This document shows positions 9,546 to 17,681 of a DNA stretch of 64,000 bases, piece by piece; the first letter of the stretch is position 1, and each line of letters begins with the position of its first letter. Source of the DNA: Paenibacillus bouchesdurhonensis (GTDB taxonomy: Bacteria > Bacillota > Bacilli > Paenibacillales > Paenibacillaceae); NCBI RefSeq assembly GCF_900155685.1, contig NZ_LT732548.1, forward strand, positions 894,134-958,133, given 5' to 3'. A model generated the notes under the pieces. That model was not told the DNA's origin and searched no databases. It saw nothing but the letters and a program-made list of their open reading frames with translations. Made by a program: the position numbers and the translations under genes.

Positions 9546-9571
9546 TGAAACGTAATGCTGGACACAACGTA
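9546..9571 (+). promoter_or_regulatory. SigW-type ECF promoter in front of rsiW
   Basis: TGAAAC at 9546-9551 and CGTA at 9568-9571, separated by exactly 16 bp, match the SigW consensus. Transcription would start near 9579, inside the sigW-rsiW gap, giving rsiW a SigW-dependent promoter independent of sigW. Confidence 0.75.
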
Positions 9572-9644
9572 TTGTATGGTAGGACGACTAGTTAAGCCGT
9601 GGTTTTTGGATTTTGCATAGATTTCACTGAAAGGACTGGCTGAT

Positions 9645-10262
9645 ATGGATTGCAAACAAGCCACCTCATTAATGCATGAGTATTTAGATGACGAGTTGTT
9701 TGGGGAAGAGGTCTTGTCACTCAAAAGTCATCTTCAGGAATGTCCATCCTGCCAGATGCATTTTAGGGAACTAGAGCAGGCGGAAATGATGTTGTTTGCG
9801 ACAATTAAGCAATCCTCATTCTCTGCTTCCGACGAGCTGGTAGATCGGATTATGAAGACCATTCCCAGTCAACATAAACAGCGTGCTTGGCTCCACTGGG
9901 TCAAGAGACACCCTGCATTAACGGCGGCCGCGATGTTCCTGTTAGTGATGCTCTTCAGCGCCCTTTCCCTGTGGAATAGCGATGATCAGCTTATAGTAAA
10001 AGGGAAGGACTTGGATCAAGTCGTGATCAACGGCAGGACTGTAACGGTTCCAAACGGCTCTAAAGTAGCCGGCAACCTAACTGTAGAGAATGGTACGGCG
10101 GAAATTTACGGTGAGGTAGAGGGAAATCTGACAGTCATTGATGGATCGTATTATCAGGCTTCAACCGCCAAGATTTTGGGGGAGGTCAAGAGTATCGATC
10201 AAGCGCTGGATTGGATTTGGTACAGGATCACGAATACTTTTACGGAAGTCGCCTACAGGTAA
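9645..10262 (+). CDS. rsiW: Anti-sigma-W factor RsiW
   Basis: Single-pass membrane anti-sigma factor, 205 residues. The N-terminal zinc anti-sigma domain shows the motif HLQECPSC (about 29-36). A basic stretch (KQRAWLHWVKRHP) precedes a single membrane segment at about 90-110 (ALTAAAMFLLVMLFSALSLW). The outside part has repeated short beta-type segments (VINGRTVTVPNG, LTVENGTAEIYGEVEGN). In the family, regulated proteolysis of this protein releases SigW. The gap of 136 bp after sigW contains a SigW-type promoter. A terminator follows, separating it from cdaA. Confidence 0.92.
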   Translation: MDCKQATSLMHEYLDDELFGEEVLSLKSHLQECPSCQMHFRELEQAEMMLFATIKQSSFSASDELVDRIMKTIPSQHKQRAWLHWVKRHPALTAAAMFLLVMLFSALSLWNSDDQLIVKGKDLDQVVINGRTVTVPNGSKVAGNLTVENGTAEIYGEVEGNLTVIDGSYYQASTAKILGEVKSIDQALDWIWYRITNTFTEVAYR

Positions 10263-10285
10263 TGACATATTAGGGTAAATCATTG

Positions 10286-10330
10286 GCGCCTCCCCTACCG
10301 GGATCAAGGCGCTTTTTATTTTTTTTGCTT
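10286..10330 (+). terminator. Terminator after rsiW
   Basis: Stem GCGCCT/AGGCGC with a 15-nt loop and a long T-rich tail, 24 bp after the stop. Confidence 0.8.
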
Positions 10331-10521
10331 GAAAGGGAAATATTACATCTGTAGACGAAAGATGCTATTTATCACGGGTACTTGCATCTGGATTGTGAAC
10401 GTTATAACCTAGAGTTTAAGGGGAATATATAGAGACAAGCAGTTTCAGCGATAGATGCGAGTACATAAATGTTTCTTTGTTGGCAATTGAAGCTAACGGA
10501 GAGATAACCGGGGGTTGCACC

Positions 10522-11352
10522 ATGAACTATTTTGCAAATTTAACATGGCAGGATACCATTAAAGATATCATCGATATACTTATCGTTACCTATATTATTT
10601 ATCACCTTATACTGTTGGTGCGCGGTACGCGGGCGGTTCAACTGCTAAAAGGGATTCTGTTTCTTGTTGTCATCTGGGCCGTGAGCACCTGGTTTGATTT
10701 ATACACATTGAAGTGGCTTATGAACCAAATGTTTACGTTTGGTGTACTGGCGATCTTTATTATTTTTCAGCCGGAGCTCAGACGAGCTCTGGAGCAGCTT
10801 GGTCGTGGGAAATTATTCGGAAGAAGCACTGCGGATGAAGAGGAATTCGGAAAAGAAGTAAGCGAAATTATTAAGGCCATAAATTATTTATCACGTAGAA
10901 AAATTGGTGCGTTAATTGTATTTGAACGGGATACCGGATTAAATGAGTATACGGAATCGGGTATACCGATGCAATCAGTGATTTCATCCCAACTGCTGAT
11001 CAATATATTTATTCCAAATACACCGCTTCATGACGGAGCCGTGATTATACAGGGGCATCGGATCGCGGCGGCGGCCTGTTATTTGCCGCTATCGGAGAAC
11101 CCTTTTATCAGCAAGGAGCTGGGAACACGTCACCGGGCAGCGATCGGGATCAGCGAAGTCGGAGACGCAATTTCCATTATTGTGTCTGAGGAGACGGGGC
11201 AGATATCCCTAGCGGTAGACGGCCAGGTCGTTCGCGATATTAATGAGGAATCGTTAATTTCAAAGCTATATGAAGAACTAGGGCCGAATTCAAGCCCGGT
11301 CGAGAAGCGTACGCCTTTCTGGAAGCGGAAGGAGGGCGGGAACAATGGATAA
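10522..11352 (+). CDS. cdaA: Diadenylate cyclase CdaA
   Basis: Membrane-bound c-di-AMP synthase, 276 residues. Three membrane segments lie in the first about 100 residues (from FANLTWQDTIKDIIDILIVT). The DAC domain follows, with the catalytic DGA in LHDGAVIIQG (about 170) and RHR in GTRHRAAIG (about 201). ATG 10522 is chosen because a GGGGG RBS lies 8 nt upstream and membrane segment 1 begins immediately. cdaA overlaps cdaR by 8 bp and both sit before glmM, the conserved cdaA-cdaR-glmM operon in which CdaR and GlmM modulate the cyclase. Confidence 0.96.
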   Translation: MNYFANLTWQDTIKDIIDILIVTYIIYHLILLVRGTRAVQLLKGILFLVVIWAVSTWFDLYTLKWLMNQMFTFGVLAIFIIFQPELRRALEQLGRGKLFGRSTADEEEFGKEVSEIIKAINYLSRRKIGALIVFERDTGLNEYTESGIPMQSVISSQLLINIFIPNTPLHDGAVIIQGHRIAAAACYLPLSENPFISKELGTRHRAAIGISEVGDAISIIVSEETGQISLAVDGQVVRDINEESLISKLYEELGPNSSPVEKRTPFWKRKEGGNNG

Positions 11353-12700
11353 ATGGCTGAGCCATAACAATGTTGCTAAGGTGATCGCTCTTATTGTCAG
11401 TATCATTCTGTGGGCCATGGTGCATTTGGACAGCGGTACGCCTGTTGCTCCAACGCCTGTAGTAAATACGAAGGTAATTCCCAACGTTAAAATTCAAGTT
11501 GTCGGCTTTGATAGCGACAATTATGTATTAGCCGGGCTCGAGACTGATAAGGTCAGGTTAGAGGTGCGAGGTAAACGCACGGATATTACAACAAATTTCT
11601 CCGAATATAAGGTTAAGCTTGACTTGAGTGATATAGGGCCAGGTACATCTTCTCAGCCGCTCACGCATGAGCTGCCGCCGGGAGTTCAGCTAGTCTCCAT
11701 GAGCCCGTCGATCGTTAAAGTGACTATTGAAGCGAAGCAAACGAAGGACATTACTGTCAATATCGTTACGAAGGGTCAGCCTGCACAAGGCATGCAGCTA
11801 GGATCTCCGGTCGTATCTGGTTCCGGTATAGTTCAGGTGACCCTCCCTGAGAGTGAACTAGCGGAACTAGAACGAGTGCAGGGAATTGTGGATATTAACG
11901 GTATCACAGAGCCGGTTAAGGGGAAAAGCGTTAAGCTGGCCGCTTATGATAAGCACGGGCAGGAAATGAAGAACGCAGTGATTGTACCCTCGTCTGTCGA
12001 TGTGGATATCCCGATTACAAAGCTGTACAAGAATGTCCCGCTAGAGGTTCGTGAAGTCGGACAATTGCCGGATGGTCTGGTCGTTTCCAGTGTGGAGAGC
12101 GATGTTAAAGGCGTGGCCATATATGGGTCTAAAGAAGTGTTAGAGAGCATTTCGTCGTACTCAGTTTCGGTGGATCTAAGTCAATTCAAAGGAACTAATC
12201 AAACTAGGTATACGGTGGACTTGACTCCGCCCGAAGGTTCTGAGAAAATCGAGCCTAGCTCCGTTACGGTTACCGTCAAAGTGGAACCGCCGGGCGAAAG
12301 GCAGATTAATGATATTCCGGTTACCCTTAAGCAGGATAATCCGCAGCTGACAGCTACGATTCTTGAACCGACAGACAAGAAGTTGTCACTTAAGCTTCTG
12401 GGGGCGCAAGAAATTCTTGATAAGCTGAAGCCGGAAGATATTAAGATTACTGCCGATTTATCAGGTCTCGGGCCGGGAACGCATATGGTTCCCGTCGTTA
12501 TTGCATTACCCCTTCATGTTGGGCTTGCTGAGAGCGACAACTCTAGACAGATCAGCGTGGAGCTGGTGGAGAATTCCGAGCCGGCCCAAGCGGAGCCGGA
12601 AGTGCAGCCGGATTCAAACCCTGCCAATGACCCGGATGCTGCAGTGCCTCCCTCTGAGAATGCGGGAGGAAATAATAGCGGAACGAACGTAGGCGGGTAA
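11345..12700 (+). CDS. cdaR: CdaA regulatory protein CdaR (YbbR-domain protein)
   Basis: Membrane-anchored protein of 451 residues. One N-terminal membrane segment (VAKVIALIVSIILWAMVHL, about 9-27) precedes an outside region made of repeated YbbR beta domains (about 50-400). The C-terminus is low-complexity and rich in Pro, Glu and Asn (from about 415), so probably disordered. Family members bind CdaA and tune c-di-AMP production. It overlaps the end of cdaA and has a clear RBS (GGAGGGCGGGAACA before ATG), so the two are co-translated. Confidence 0.94.
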   Translation: MDKWLSHNNVAKVIALIVSIILWAMVHLDSGTPVAPTPVVNTKVIPNVKIQVVGFDSDNYVLAGLETDKVRLEVRGKRTDITTNFSEYKVKLDLSDIGPGTSSQPLTHELPPGVQLVSMSPSIVKVTIEAKQTKDITVNIVTKGQPAQGMQLGSPVVSGSGIVQVTLPESELAELERVQGIVDINGITEPVKGKSVKLAAYDKHGQEMKNAVIVPSSVDVDIPITKLYKNVPLEVREVGQLPDGLVVSSVESDVKGVAIYGSKEVLESISSYSVSVDLSQFKGTNQTRYTVDLTPPEGSEKIEPSSVTVTVKVEPPGERQINDIPVTLKQDNPQLTATILEPTDKKLSLKLLGAQEILDKLKPEDIKITADLSGLGPGTHMVPVVIALPLHVGLAESDNSRQISVELVENSEPAQAEPEVQPDSNPANDPDAAVPPSENAGGNNSGTNVGG

Positions 12701-12771
12701 CAGAAGCAGTAAGTCTGCCGTAAAATAGCGATAGCGGCATCAATCTCACATAACGTATGAGGAGTGAAATC

Positions 12772-14112
12772 ATGGGAAAGTATTTTGGAACGGATGGAGT
12801 ACGTGGAGTTGCGAATAAGGAACTAACTGCAGAATTGGCATACAAAATTGGTCGCTGTGGAGGGTATGTTCTGGCAGGCCAAGCTCCGAAACCCAAAGTA
12901 GTGATCGGCATGGATACCCGGATTTCCGGCGTCATGCTGGAATCGGCGCTTGTAGCGGGACTGTTGTCCATTGGAGCAGACGTTGTTCGCCTGGGAGTTG
13001 TCTCCACACCGGCTGTCGCCTTCCTGACTCAGAAGCTGGGGGCGGATGCGGGCGTCATGATTTCAGCTTCACATAATCCGGTTGAGGATAATGGCATTAA
13101 ATTTTTTGGTAGTGATGGATTCAAGCTGTCAGACGAGACGGAATTGCAAATCGAAGAACTGATGGATAAGGAAGTTGATGAGCTTCCTCGCCCCATCGGC
13201 GATGCTCTCGGCAGTGTAACGATAGATACGGAGTCTAAGCTGAAATATTTGGAGTTTTTGAAAACTACAATCACCTCTTCTTTCAAGGGCATAAAAGTGG
13301 TGCTTGATTGCGCGAATGGAGCTGCTTACGAGCTTGCACCGCGCTTGTTCAATGAGCTGGGTGCAGAGGTGCACACGATCGGTGCAGAACCCAACGGGCT
13401 GAACATCAATGATCATTGCGGCTCGACTCATCCAGAGCATCTTAAGAAAGAGGTTCTACGTCTCGGCGCCGACCTCGGCCTTGCTTTTGACGGTGATGCT
13501 GACCGACTTATCGCTATCGATGATAAGGGAAATGAGGTGGACGGCGACTATATCCTTTGCATTTGCGGCGATGCGATGAACCGTGCTGGCAAATTGAAGG
13601 ATAGTACTGTCGTTACTACGGTCATGAGCAACTTCGGATTCTATAAGGCGGCGAAGAAGCTTGGATTGAATACGGCACAGACCGCAGTAGGCGACCGTTA
13701 TGTAATGGCCGAGATGCGCCGCGGTGGATATAAATTGGGTGGGGAGCAATCTGGGCACGTGATTTTTCTAGATTACAGCACGACTGGGGACGGTATCCTG
13801 ACGGCGATTCAGTTGGTTGATACTCTGGCTGCTTCCGGCAGACCCCTCAGTGAGCTCAGACAGGTTATGAAACAGTACCCGCAAGTGCTCGTAAATGTCC
13901 GCGTACAGGATAAGAGCAAATATGAGGGCAATGAAGCGATCGGTAAAGCTGTAGCTGCAGTTGAGAGCCAGCTTGCGGACAATGGACGGGTTCTCGTGCG
14001 CCCATCCGGTACGGAATCCCTGATACGGGTTATGGCTGAGGGGCCGGACAAAGGAGAGCTTGAGCAGCTTGTATCGCAAATCGTGTCGGTTGTGGAGACG
14101 GAATTAGTATAA
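12772..14112 (+). CDS. glmM: Phosphoglucosamine mutase GlmM
   Basis: Converts glucosamine-6-phosphate to glucosamine-1-phosphate for peptidoglycan precursor synthesis; 446 residues, the usual size. Motifs seen: N-terminal [13 protein letters not shown], phosphoserine loop [15 protein letters not shown] (Ser about 100), metal-binding DGDADR (about 240), EQSGH, and the C-terminal phosphate-binding [14 protein letters not shown] 12772 has a GAGGAG RBS; five extra upstream codons in frame are ignored. GlmM also inhibits CdaA in relatives, which fits the operon. A strong terminator follows. Confidence 0.97.
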   Translation: MGKYFGTDGVRGVANKELTAELAYKIGRCGGYVLAGQAPKPKVVIGMDTRISGVMLESALVAGLLSIGADVVRLGVVSTPAVAFLTQKLGADAGVMISASHNPVEDNGIKFFGSDGFKLSDETELQIEELMDKEVDELPRPIGDALGSVTIDTESKLKYLEFLKTTITSSFKGIKVVLDCANGAAYELAPRLFNELGAEVHTIGAEPNGLNINDHCGSTHPEHLKKEVLRLGADLGLAFDGDADRLIAIDDKGNEVDGDYILCICGDAMNRAGKLKDSTVVTTVMSNFGFYKAAKKLGLNTAQTAVGDRYVMAEMRRGGYKLGGEQSGHVIFLDYSTTGDGILTAIQLVDTLAASGRPLSELRQVMKQYPQVLVNVRVQDKSKYEGNEAIGKAVAAVESQLADNGRVLVRPSGTESLIRVMAEGPDKGELEQLVSQIVSVVETELV

Positions 14113-14147
14113 TATATTTAGGGACTATTTACGTAATTTTATAAGAT

Positions 14148-14187
14148 AGCCGCTGGGACAGGAGGCACCTGTTTCAGCGGTTTTTAT
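14148..14187 (+). terminator. Terminator after glmM
   Basis: Stem CCGCTG/CAGCGG extended by GACAGG/CCTGTT, followed by TTTTTATTTT. Confidence 0.88.
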
Positions 14188-14353
14188 TTTGCATGCTGCT
14201 GATGTGATTGGAGCTTGGAGTAGACAGGCCGGACAAAGGCAAGGGGGAGAATGGGGAAAGTACGATAAGAGAATAATAAGAGCAGGGGAAGTATATGGGA
14301 CCGGTGAAGAGACGCAGCGCAAGGAAGGCAGCAAGACCGGGACGACATGATTA
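14188..14353 (+). other. Purine-rich intergenic stretch
   Basis: Between the glmM terminator and the glmS promoter the + strand is strongly biased to A and G over about 140 bp. No gene, terminator or known RNA was recognised. Confidence 0.4.
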
Positions 14354-14382
14354 TTGCCAAATACTTCAGAGTTGCATATAAT
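14354..14382 (+). promoter_or_regulatory. Sigma-A promoter of glmS
   Basis: TTGCCA at 14354-14359 and TATAAT at 14377-14382 with a 17-bp spacer. Predicted start near 14389, about 45 nt before the ribozyme cleavage site. Confidence 0.85.
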
Positions 14383-14433
14383 AAGCATATTCAAAAATAG
14401 AAAGCGAGGATCGTGAGGTTACCTAGCAATATA

Positions 14434-14750
14434 AGCGCCAGAGCTTCATCTGCGCGAAGCTATGATCTCGTAGTATAGGGTTATCCATGCGAGTTAGTTA
14501 TGCTAACCAACACCAGGTTTGTAACAAGCCAAAGGGTTAATAAATCCATTAGCAGCTAGCGGAATACAGCCTGAGGATAGCAGACGTGGCAAGCTCTTTA
14601 CGAGACATTGTTCGGCAATAGAAGCTGACGAGGTGAAGGTGTTCGAAATTTCGGCGGGGACCTTCCGGTATTTCATCCATACCGTAACTGTGGAAGTCAA
14701 AGGGAGCGGGTAACTGTTCTTACAAACTTCTCGGAAGGATGCTGAAGAGT
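14434..14750 (+). ncRNA. glmS ribozyme-riboswitch with expanded P1 region
   Basis: Self-cleaving RNA of the glmS family, activated by glucosamine-6-phosphate, in the long leader of glmS. The 5' core AAGCGCCAGAGCTTC (cleavage expected between A14434 and G14435) and the 3' core GAAGCTGACGAGG followed by TTCGAAATTTCGGCGG and ATACCGTAA match the known B. subtilis ribozyme block by block. Between the two P1 strands (about 14442-14447 and 14621-14626) lie about 160-170 nt, where B. subtilis has about 16 nt. A second GAAGCT at 14456-14461 could pair with the same 5' strand. The 3' boundary is approximate. Confidence 0.9.
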
Positions 14751-14761
14751 AGGGGAAAATG

Positions 14762-14825
14762 TTCATGAATGTGCGAAAGGAAGTGCGGGAGAACCGCAGT
14801 GCGGAGGGAAATGGACATTCATGAA
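14762..14825 (+). other. Long inverted repeat in the glmS leader
   Basis: TTCATGAATGT at 14762-14772 pairs perfectly with ACATTCATGAA at 14815-14825; an inner hairpin GCGG/CCGC sits in the loop. There is no T run, so it is not a classical terminator. It lies between the ribozyme and the glmS RBS. Confidence 0.6.
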
Positions 14826-14980
14826 AACGCCTGGATAATTTCAGACTTTTCTTATTGTTTTCATATATTTAATTTTTGACAATTGAATATGTTGTCTCTG
14901 TGTACTGCGGTGTATTACTTCCGTTTGCTTTCATTTCAAGCACATCAATTCTGAAATGATGAAACGGAGGATATATAAAT

Positions 14981-16813
14981 ATGTGTGGGATTGTTGGATA
15001 TATTGGGAAGAGAGACACGCAAACCGTATTGATCGAGGGACTGAAGAAGCTGGAGTACCGGGGGTACGATTCCGCAGGCATTGCCGTATTTACACCGGCA
15101 GGTCTGCAAATCGCCAAGTCGATCGGCCGTCTGGCTAATTTGGAATCGAAACTGGAGGATACTCCGCTTGTAGGTACAGCCGGAATCGGACATACCCGTT
15201 GGGCAACCCATGGCAAGCCGTCGGATGTGAACTCGCATCCGCATACCGACCACAGCCGGAAGTTCTCCGTTGTACACAACGGAATTGTAGAGAACTACTT
15301 AGAACTGAAGGAAGAGTTGATTAGCCAAGGGTACGAGTTTGTGTCCGAGACGGATACGGAGGTCATATCCCATTTGGTCGCTCGTGAATACGATGGAGAT
15401 ATCGTCATGGCAGTTCAAAAGGCCATCAGTTACATGCGCGGCGCTTTTGCGCTCGGTGTGCTGACGGAATATGAACCGAACAAGCTTGTCGCCGTACGTC
15501 AAGCGAGTCCACTCATTATCGGGCTAGGTGAAGGAGAGAACTTCATCGGCTCTGACATTCCTGCCATTTTAAATTATACGCGTAAAATATATATCTTGAA
15601 TGATGGCGAAATGGCTGTGCTGACAGAGGACGCTGTCGAATTAATGACCATCGAGGGGAATTTTATTTCTCGGGAAATGATCTCTGTCGATTGGGATGTG
15701 GTAACCGCAGAAAAGGGCGGATTCGATCATTTCATGCTGAAGGAAATCCACGAACAGCCTAAGGCTTATCGTGACACGATGAGAGGCCGCATTAGCGAAA
15801 ATGGTCGTAAGGTCGTGCTGCCAAGCTTAAAGCTGACAGAAGAAAAAATACGCAGTCTGAACAGCATTCACATTGTGGCCTGCGGTACGGCATTCAATGC
15901 CGGGCTTGTGGGCGGTACGGCCATCGAGCAACTGGTTCGCATTCCAGTAATGAACGATGTCGCTTCGGAATACCGTTACCGCTCGCCGCTAATCACGCCG
16001 GAAACGCTCGTGATCGTCGTCAGCCAATCTGGTGAAACGGCTGATACGCTGGCTGCGCTGCGCGAGGCTCATGTGAACGGTGCTCATGTACTCGCGATTA
16101 CGAACGTGGTTGGCAGCTCAATCGCTCGCGATGCGGACGATGTCATTGCTACGCTGGCTGGGCCTGAGATTGCGGTCGCATCGACAAAGGCTTACACCTC
16201 GCAATTAATTGCGTTCTATTTGCTTGGCTTGTATATGGCTCAGGTGCGCGGCACGCAAAGCGAGGAGGAAATCGCTCATGTCATCGCAGCCATGCAATCC
16301 CTGCCTGAACAGGCAGAGAGCATGCTGGAGAAGGCTGACATGGTGAAAGCTTATGCCGAGCAAATTGCTGATCATGAGCATCTCTTCTTCATCGGGCGCG
16401 GCCTGGATTACTCCGTTGTACAGGAAGGCTCATTGAAGCTGAAGGAGATTTCCTATATCCACTCCGAAGCTTACGCAGCCGGCGAACTAAAGCACGGCAC
16501 GCTCGCATTGATCGAAGAAGGAGTTCCAGTCATTGCTCTAGTCACGCAAGACACTGTGCTTGAGAAGACCGTCAGTAACATTAAGGAAGTGAAAGCACGT
16601 GGCGCAGATGTCATGGCCATCACGCATGAAGAGCATGTGGCGGGATTGCTGAAATCCGTCGATCAAGCACTGGCTATTCCAAAGACGCTGCCGCTGCTTA
16701 CTCCAGCGCTGTCCGTTGTGCCTTTGCAGCTGCTGGCTTACTACGCTGCCCTAGCTCGCGGCAATGATGTCGACAAGCCGCGCAACCTGGCGAAGAGTGT
16801 GACGGTGGAATAG
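14981..16813 (+). CDS. glmS: Glutamine--fructose-6-phosphate aminotransferase GlmS
   Basis: Makes glucosamine-6-phosphate from fructose-6-phosphate and glutamine, the entry step of amino-sugar synthesis; 610 residues. It has an N-terminal glutaminase domain (catalytic Cys2 in MCGIVGYIG, then LEYRGYDSAGIA and GHTRWATHG). Two SIS isomerase domains follow (about 285-420, with CGTAFNAG and SQSGETADT; about 455-600, with GRGLDY). The C-terminus is KSVTVE. Start ATG 14981 has a CGGAGG RBS and must be followed by Cys. It is controlled by the upstream ribozyme responding to its product. A terminator lies at 16958. Confidence 0.98.
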   Translation: MCGIVGYIGKRDTQTVLIEGLKKLEYRGYDSAGIAVFTPAGLQIAKSIGRLANLESKLEDTPLVGTAGIGHTRWATHGKPSDVNSHPHTDHSRKFSVVHNGIVENYLELKEELISQGYEFVSETDTEVISHLVAREYDGDIVMAVQKAISYMRGAFALGVLTEYEPNKLVAVRQASPLIIGLGEGENFIGSDIPAILNYTRKIYILNDGEMAVLTEDAVELMTIEGNFISREMISVDWDVVTAEKGGFDHFMLKEIHEQPKAYRDTMRGRISENGRKVVLPSLKLTEEKIRSLNSIHIVACGTAFNAGLVGGTAIEQLVRIPVMNDVASEYRYRSPLITPETLVIVVSQSGETADTLAALREAHVNGAHVLAITNVVGSSIARDADDVIATLAGPEIAVASTKAYTSQLIAFYLLGLYMAQVRGTQSEEEIAHVIAAMQSLPEQAESMLEKADMVKAYAEQIADHEHLFFIGRGLDYSVVQEGSLKLKEISYIHSEAYAAGELKHGTLALIEEGVPVIALVTQDTVLEKTVSNIKEVKARGADVMAITHEEHVAGLLKSVDQALAIPKTLPLLTPALSVVPLQLLAYYAALARGNDVDKPRNLAKSVTVE

Positions 16814-16837
16814 GGGGGGGTAGTGTCTTGATATTTT

Positions 16838-16930
16838 TGTCTGGTGATAAAAAAGTCGTGAACCAGTAAAAGATGTCATGAACCAGTAAAAAAAGATGTG
16901 AACCAATAAAAGATGTCGTGAACTGAAATG
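16838..16930 (+). repeat. Short imperfect tandem repeats after glmS
   Basis: About four degenerate copies of a 17-23 bp unit containing GTGAACCAGTAAAAGAT. The first 34 bp (16838-16871) are nearly identical to 26889-26922 on the far side of the jet/kinase genes. Confidence 0.75.
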
Positions 16931-16957
16931 CAAGGTGAATGACTTTTCATCTAGAAG

Positions 16958-16990
16958 GGAGCCCGTGGGATTGATTCGGGCTCCTTTTAA
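16958..16990 (+). terminator. Terminator after glmS
   Basis: Stem GGAGCCCG/CGGGCTCC followed by TTTTAATCTTT. Confidence 0.85.
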
Positions 16991-17039
16991 TCTTTACGAA
17001 TAAATGTACAAGGGATTTTACGATTGGTGGTGAAATTAT

Positions 17040-17093
17040 TGAGTGACATTGGACATAGAATAAAATGTATCCGCAAAGAGATAAAGAAATAAA
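17040..17093 (+). pseudogene. Possible stump of an XRE-type regulator gene
   Basis: Reading from TTG 17040 (behind GGTGG) gives MSDIGHRIKCIRKEIKK and then a stop. The pattern I-G-x-R-I-K-x-I-R-K is typical of the first helix of XRE repressors. No convincing rest of an HTH follows in any frame. It may be a decayed regulator or chance; nothing else was recognised in 16991-17180. Confidence 0.3.
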
Positions 17094-17185
17094 TAAGAGA
17101 GTTGTATATTACCCGAATTCTAAGATAAATCAATGAAGCGGTGTCACTATTAAGAAAATGATATCCTTTTATTTACATTAAAACT

Positions 17186-17245
17186 TATCACGTGCCACGG
17201 CAAACCCACTAAAATCAAAATTAGTTCCAGAGATTTTTTATCACC
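17186..17245 (+). repeat. Dispersed repeat, copy 1
   Basis: About 60 bp beginning TATCACGTGCCACGGCAAAC and ending with ATTTTTTATCACC. It is clearly related to 26817-26878 and 31486-31547. A partly complementary segment (GGAACCAGTAAAAAAGTCT, from 17271) lies downstream, so this copy keeps a degenerate hairpin. The remaining 17300-17640 region has no recognised gene. Confidence 0.75.
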
Positions 17246-17642
17246 GACAGTCCCATTGTAAACGTATGTGGAACCAGTAAAAAAGTCTAGAACAAATGTT
17301 GAGAATATGAAACCAATGACAAAAATGTGGTACCGCTAGAAGAATCCTGATGATGCTTAATTAGGTCATCGGGATATTTTTGTTCAGAAGGGGTTATACC
17401 CAATGCTCGAGGTACAAATTCAAGAAGTCAGAATAAATATTATTGTGCTATGCCGACGCACAAATTGGCTTGTTGTATTCATAGTCCGAACGATCATTTG
17501 ATGGCCAACTGAGAATGATGTGGTATGCAACTGGAGCCGGAGTTAAGCCGACGAGAGAGAATAATTCGTGACAGTTACTTGCTAATCAATTAGTGAACGA
17601 ATACCTACGGAACATCATTCATTCTTAAAGTTGGAAAGAGTG

Positions 17643-17648
17643 TATAAT
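17643..17648 (+). promoter_or_regulatory. Candidate -10 box for the jet operon
   Basis: TATAAT 34 bp before the jetA start. No good -35 at the expected distance, so only suggestive. Confidence 0.4.
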
Positions 17649-17681
17649 AATAGAATAGGCAAATCTCTAAAGGAGAATCAT

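Noticed and set aside
16838-16930. CRISPR array
   Set aside because: Units are 17-23 bp, degenerate and directly adjacent without unique spacers; no cas genes in the window.
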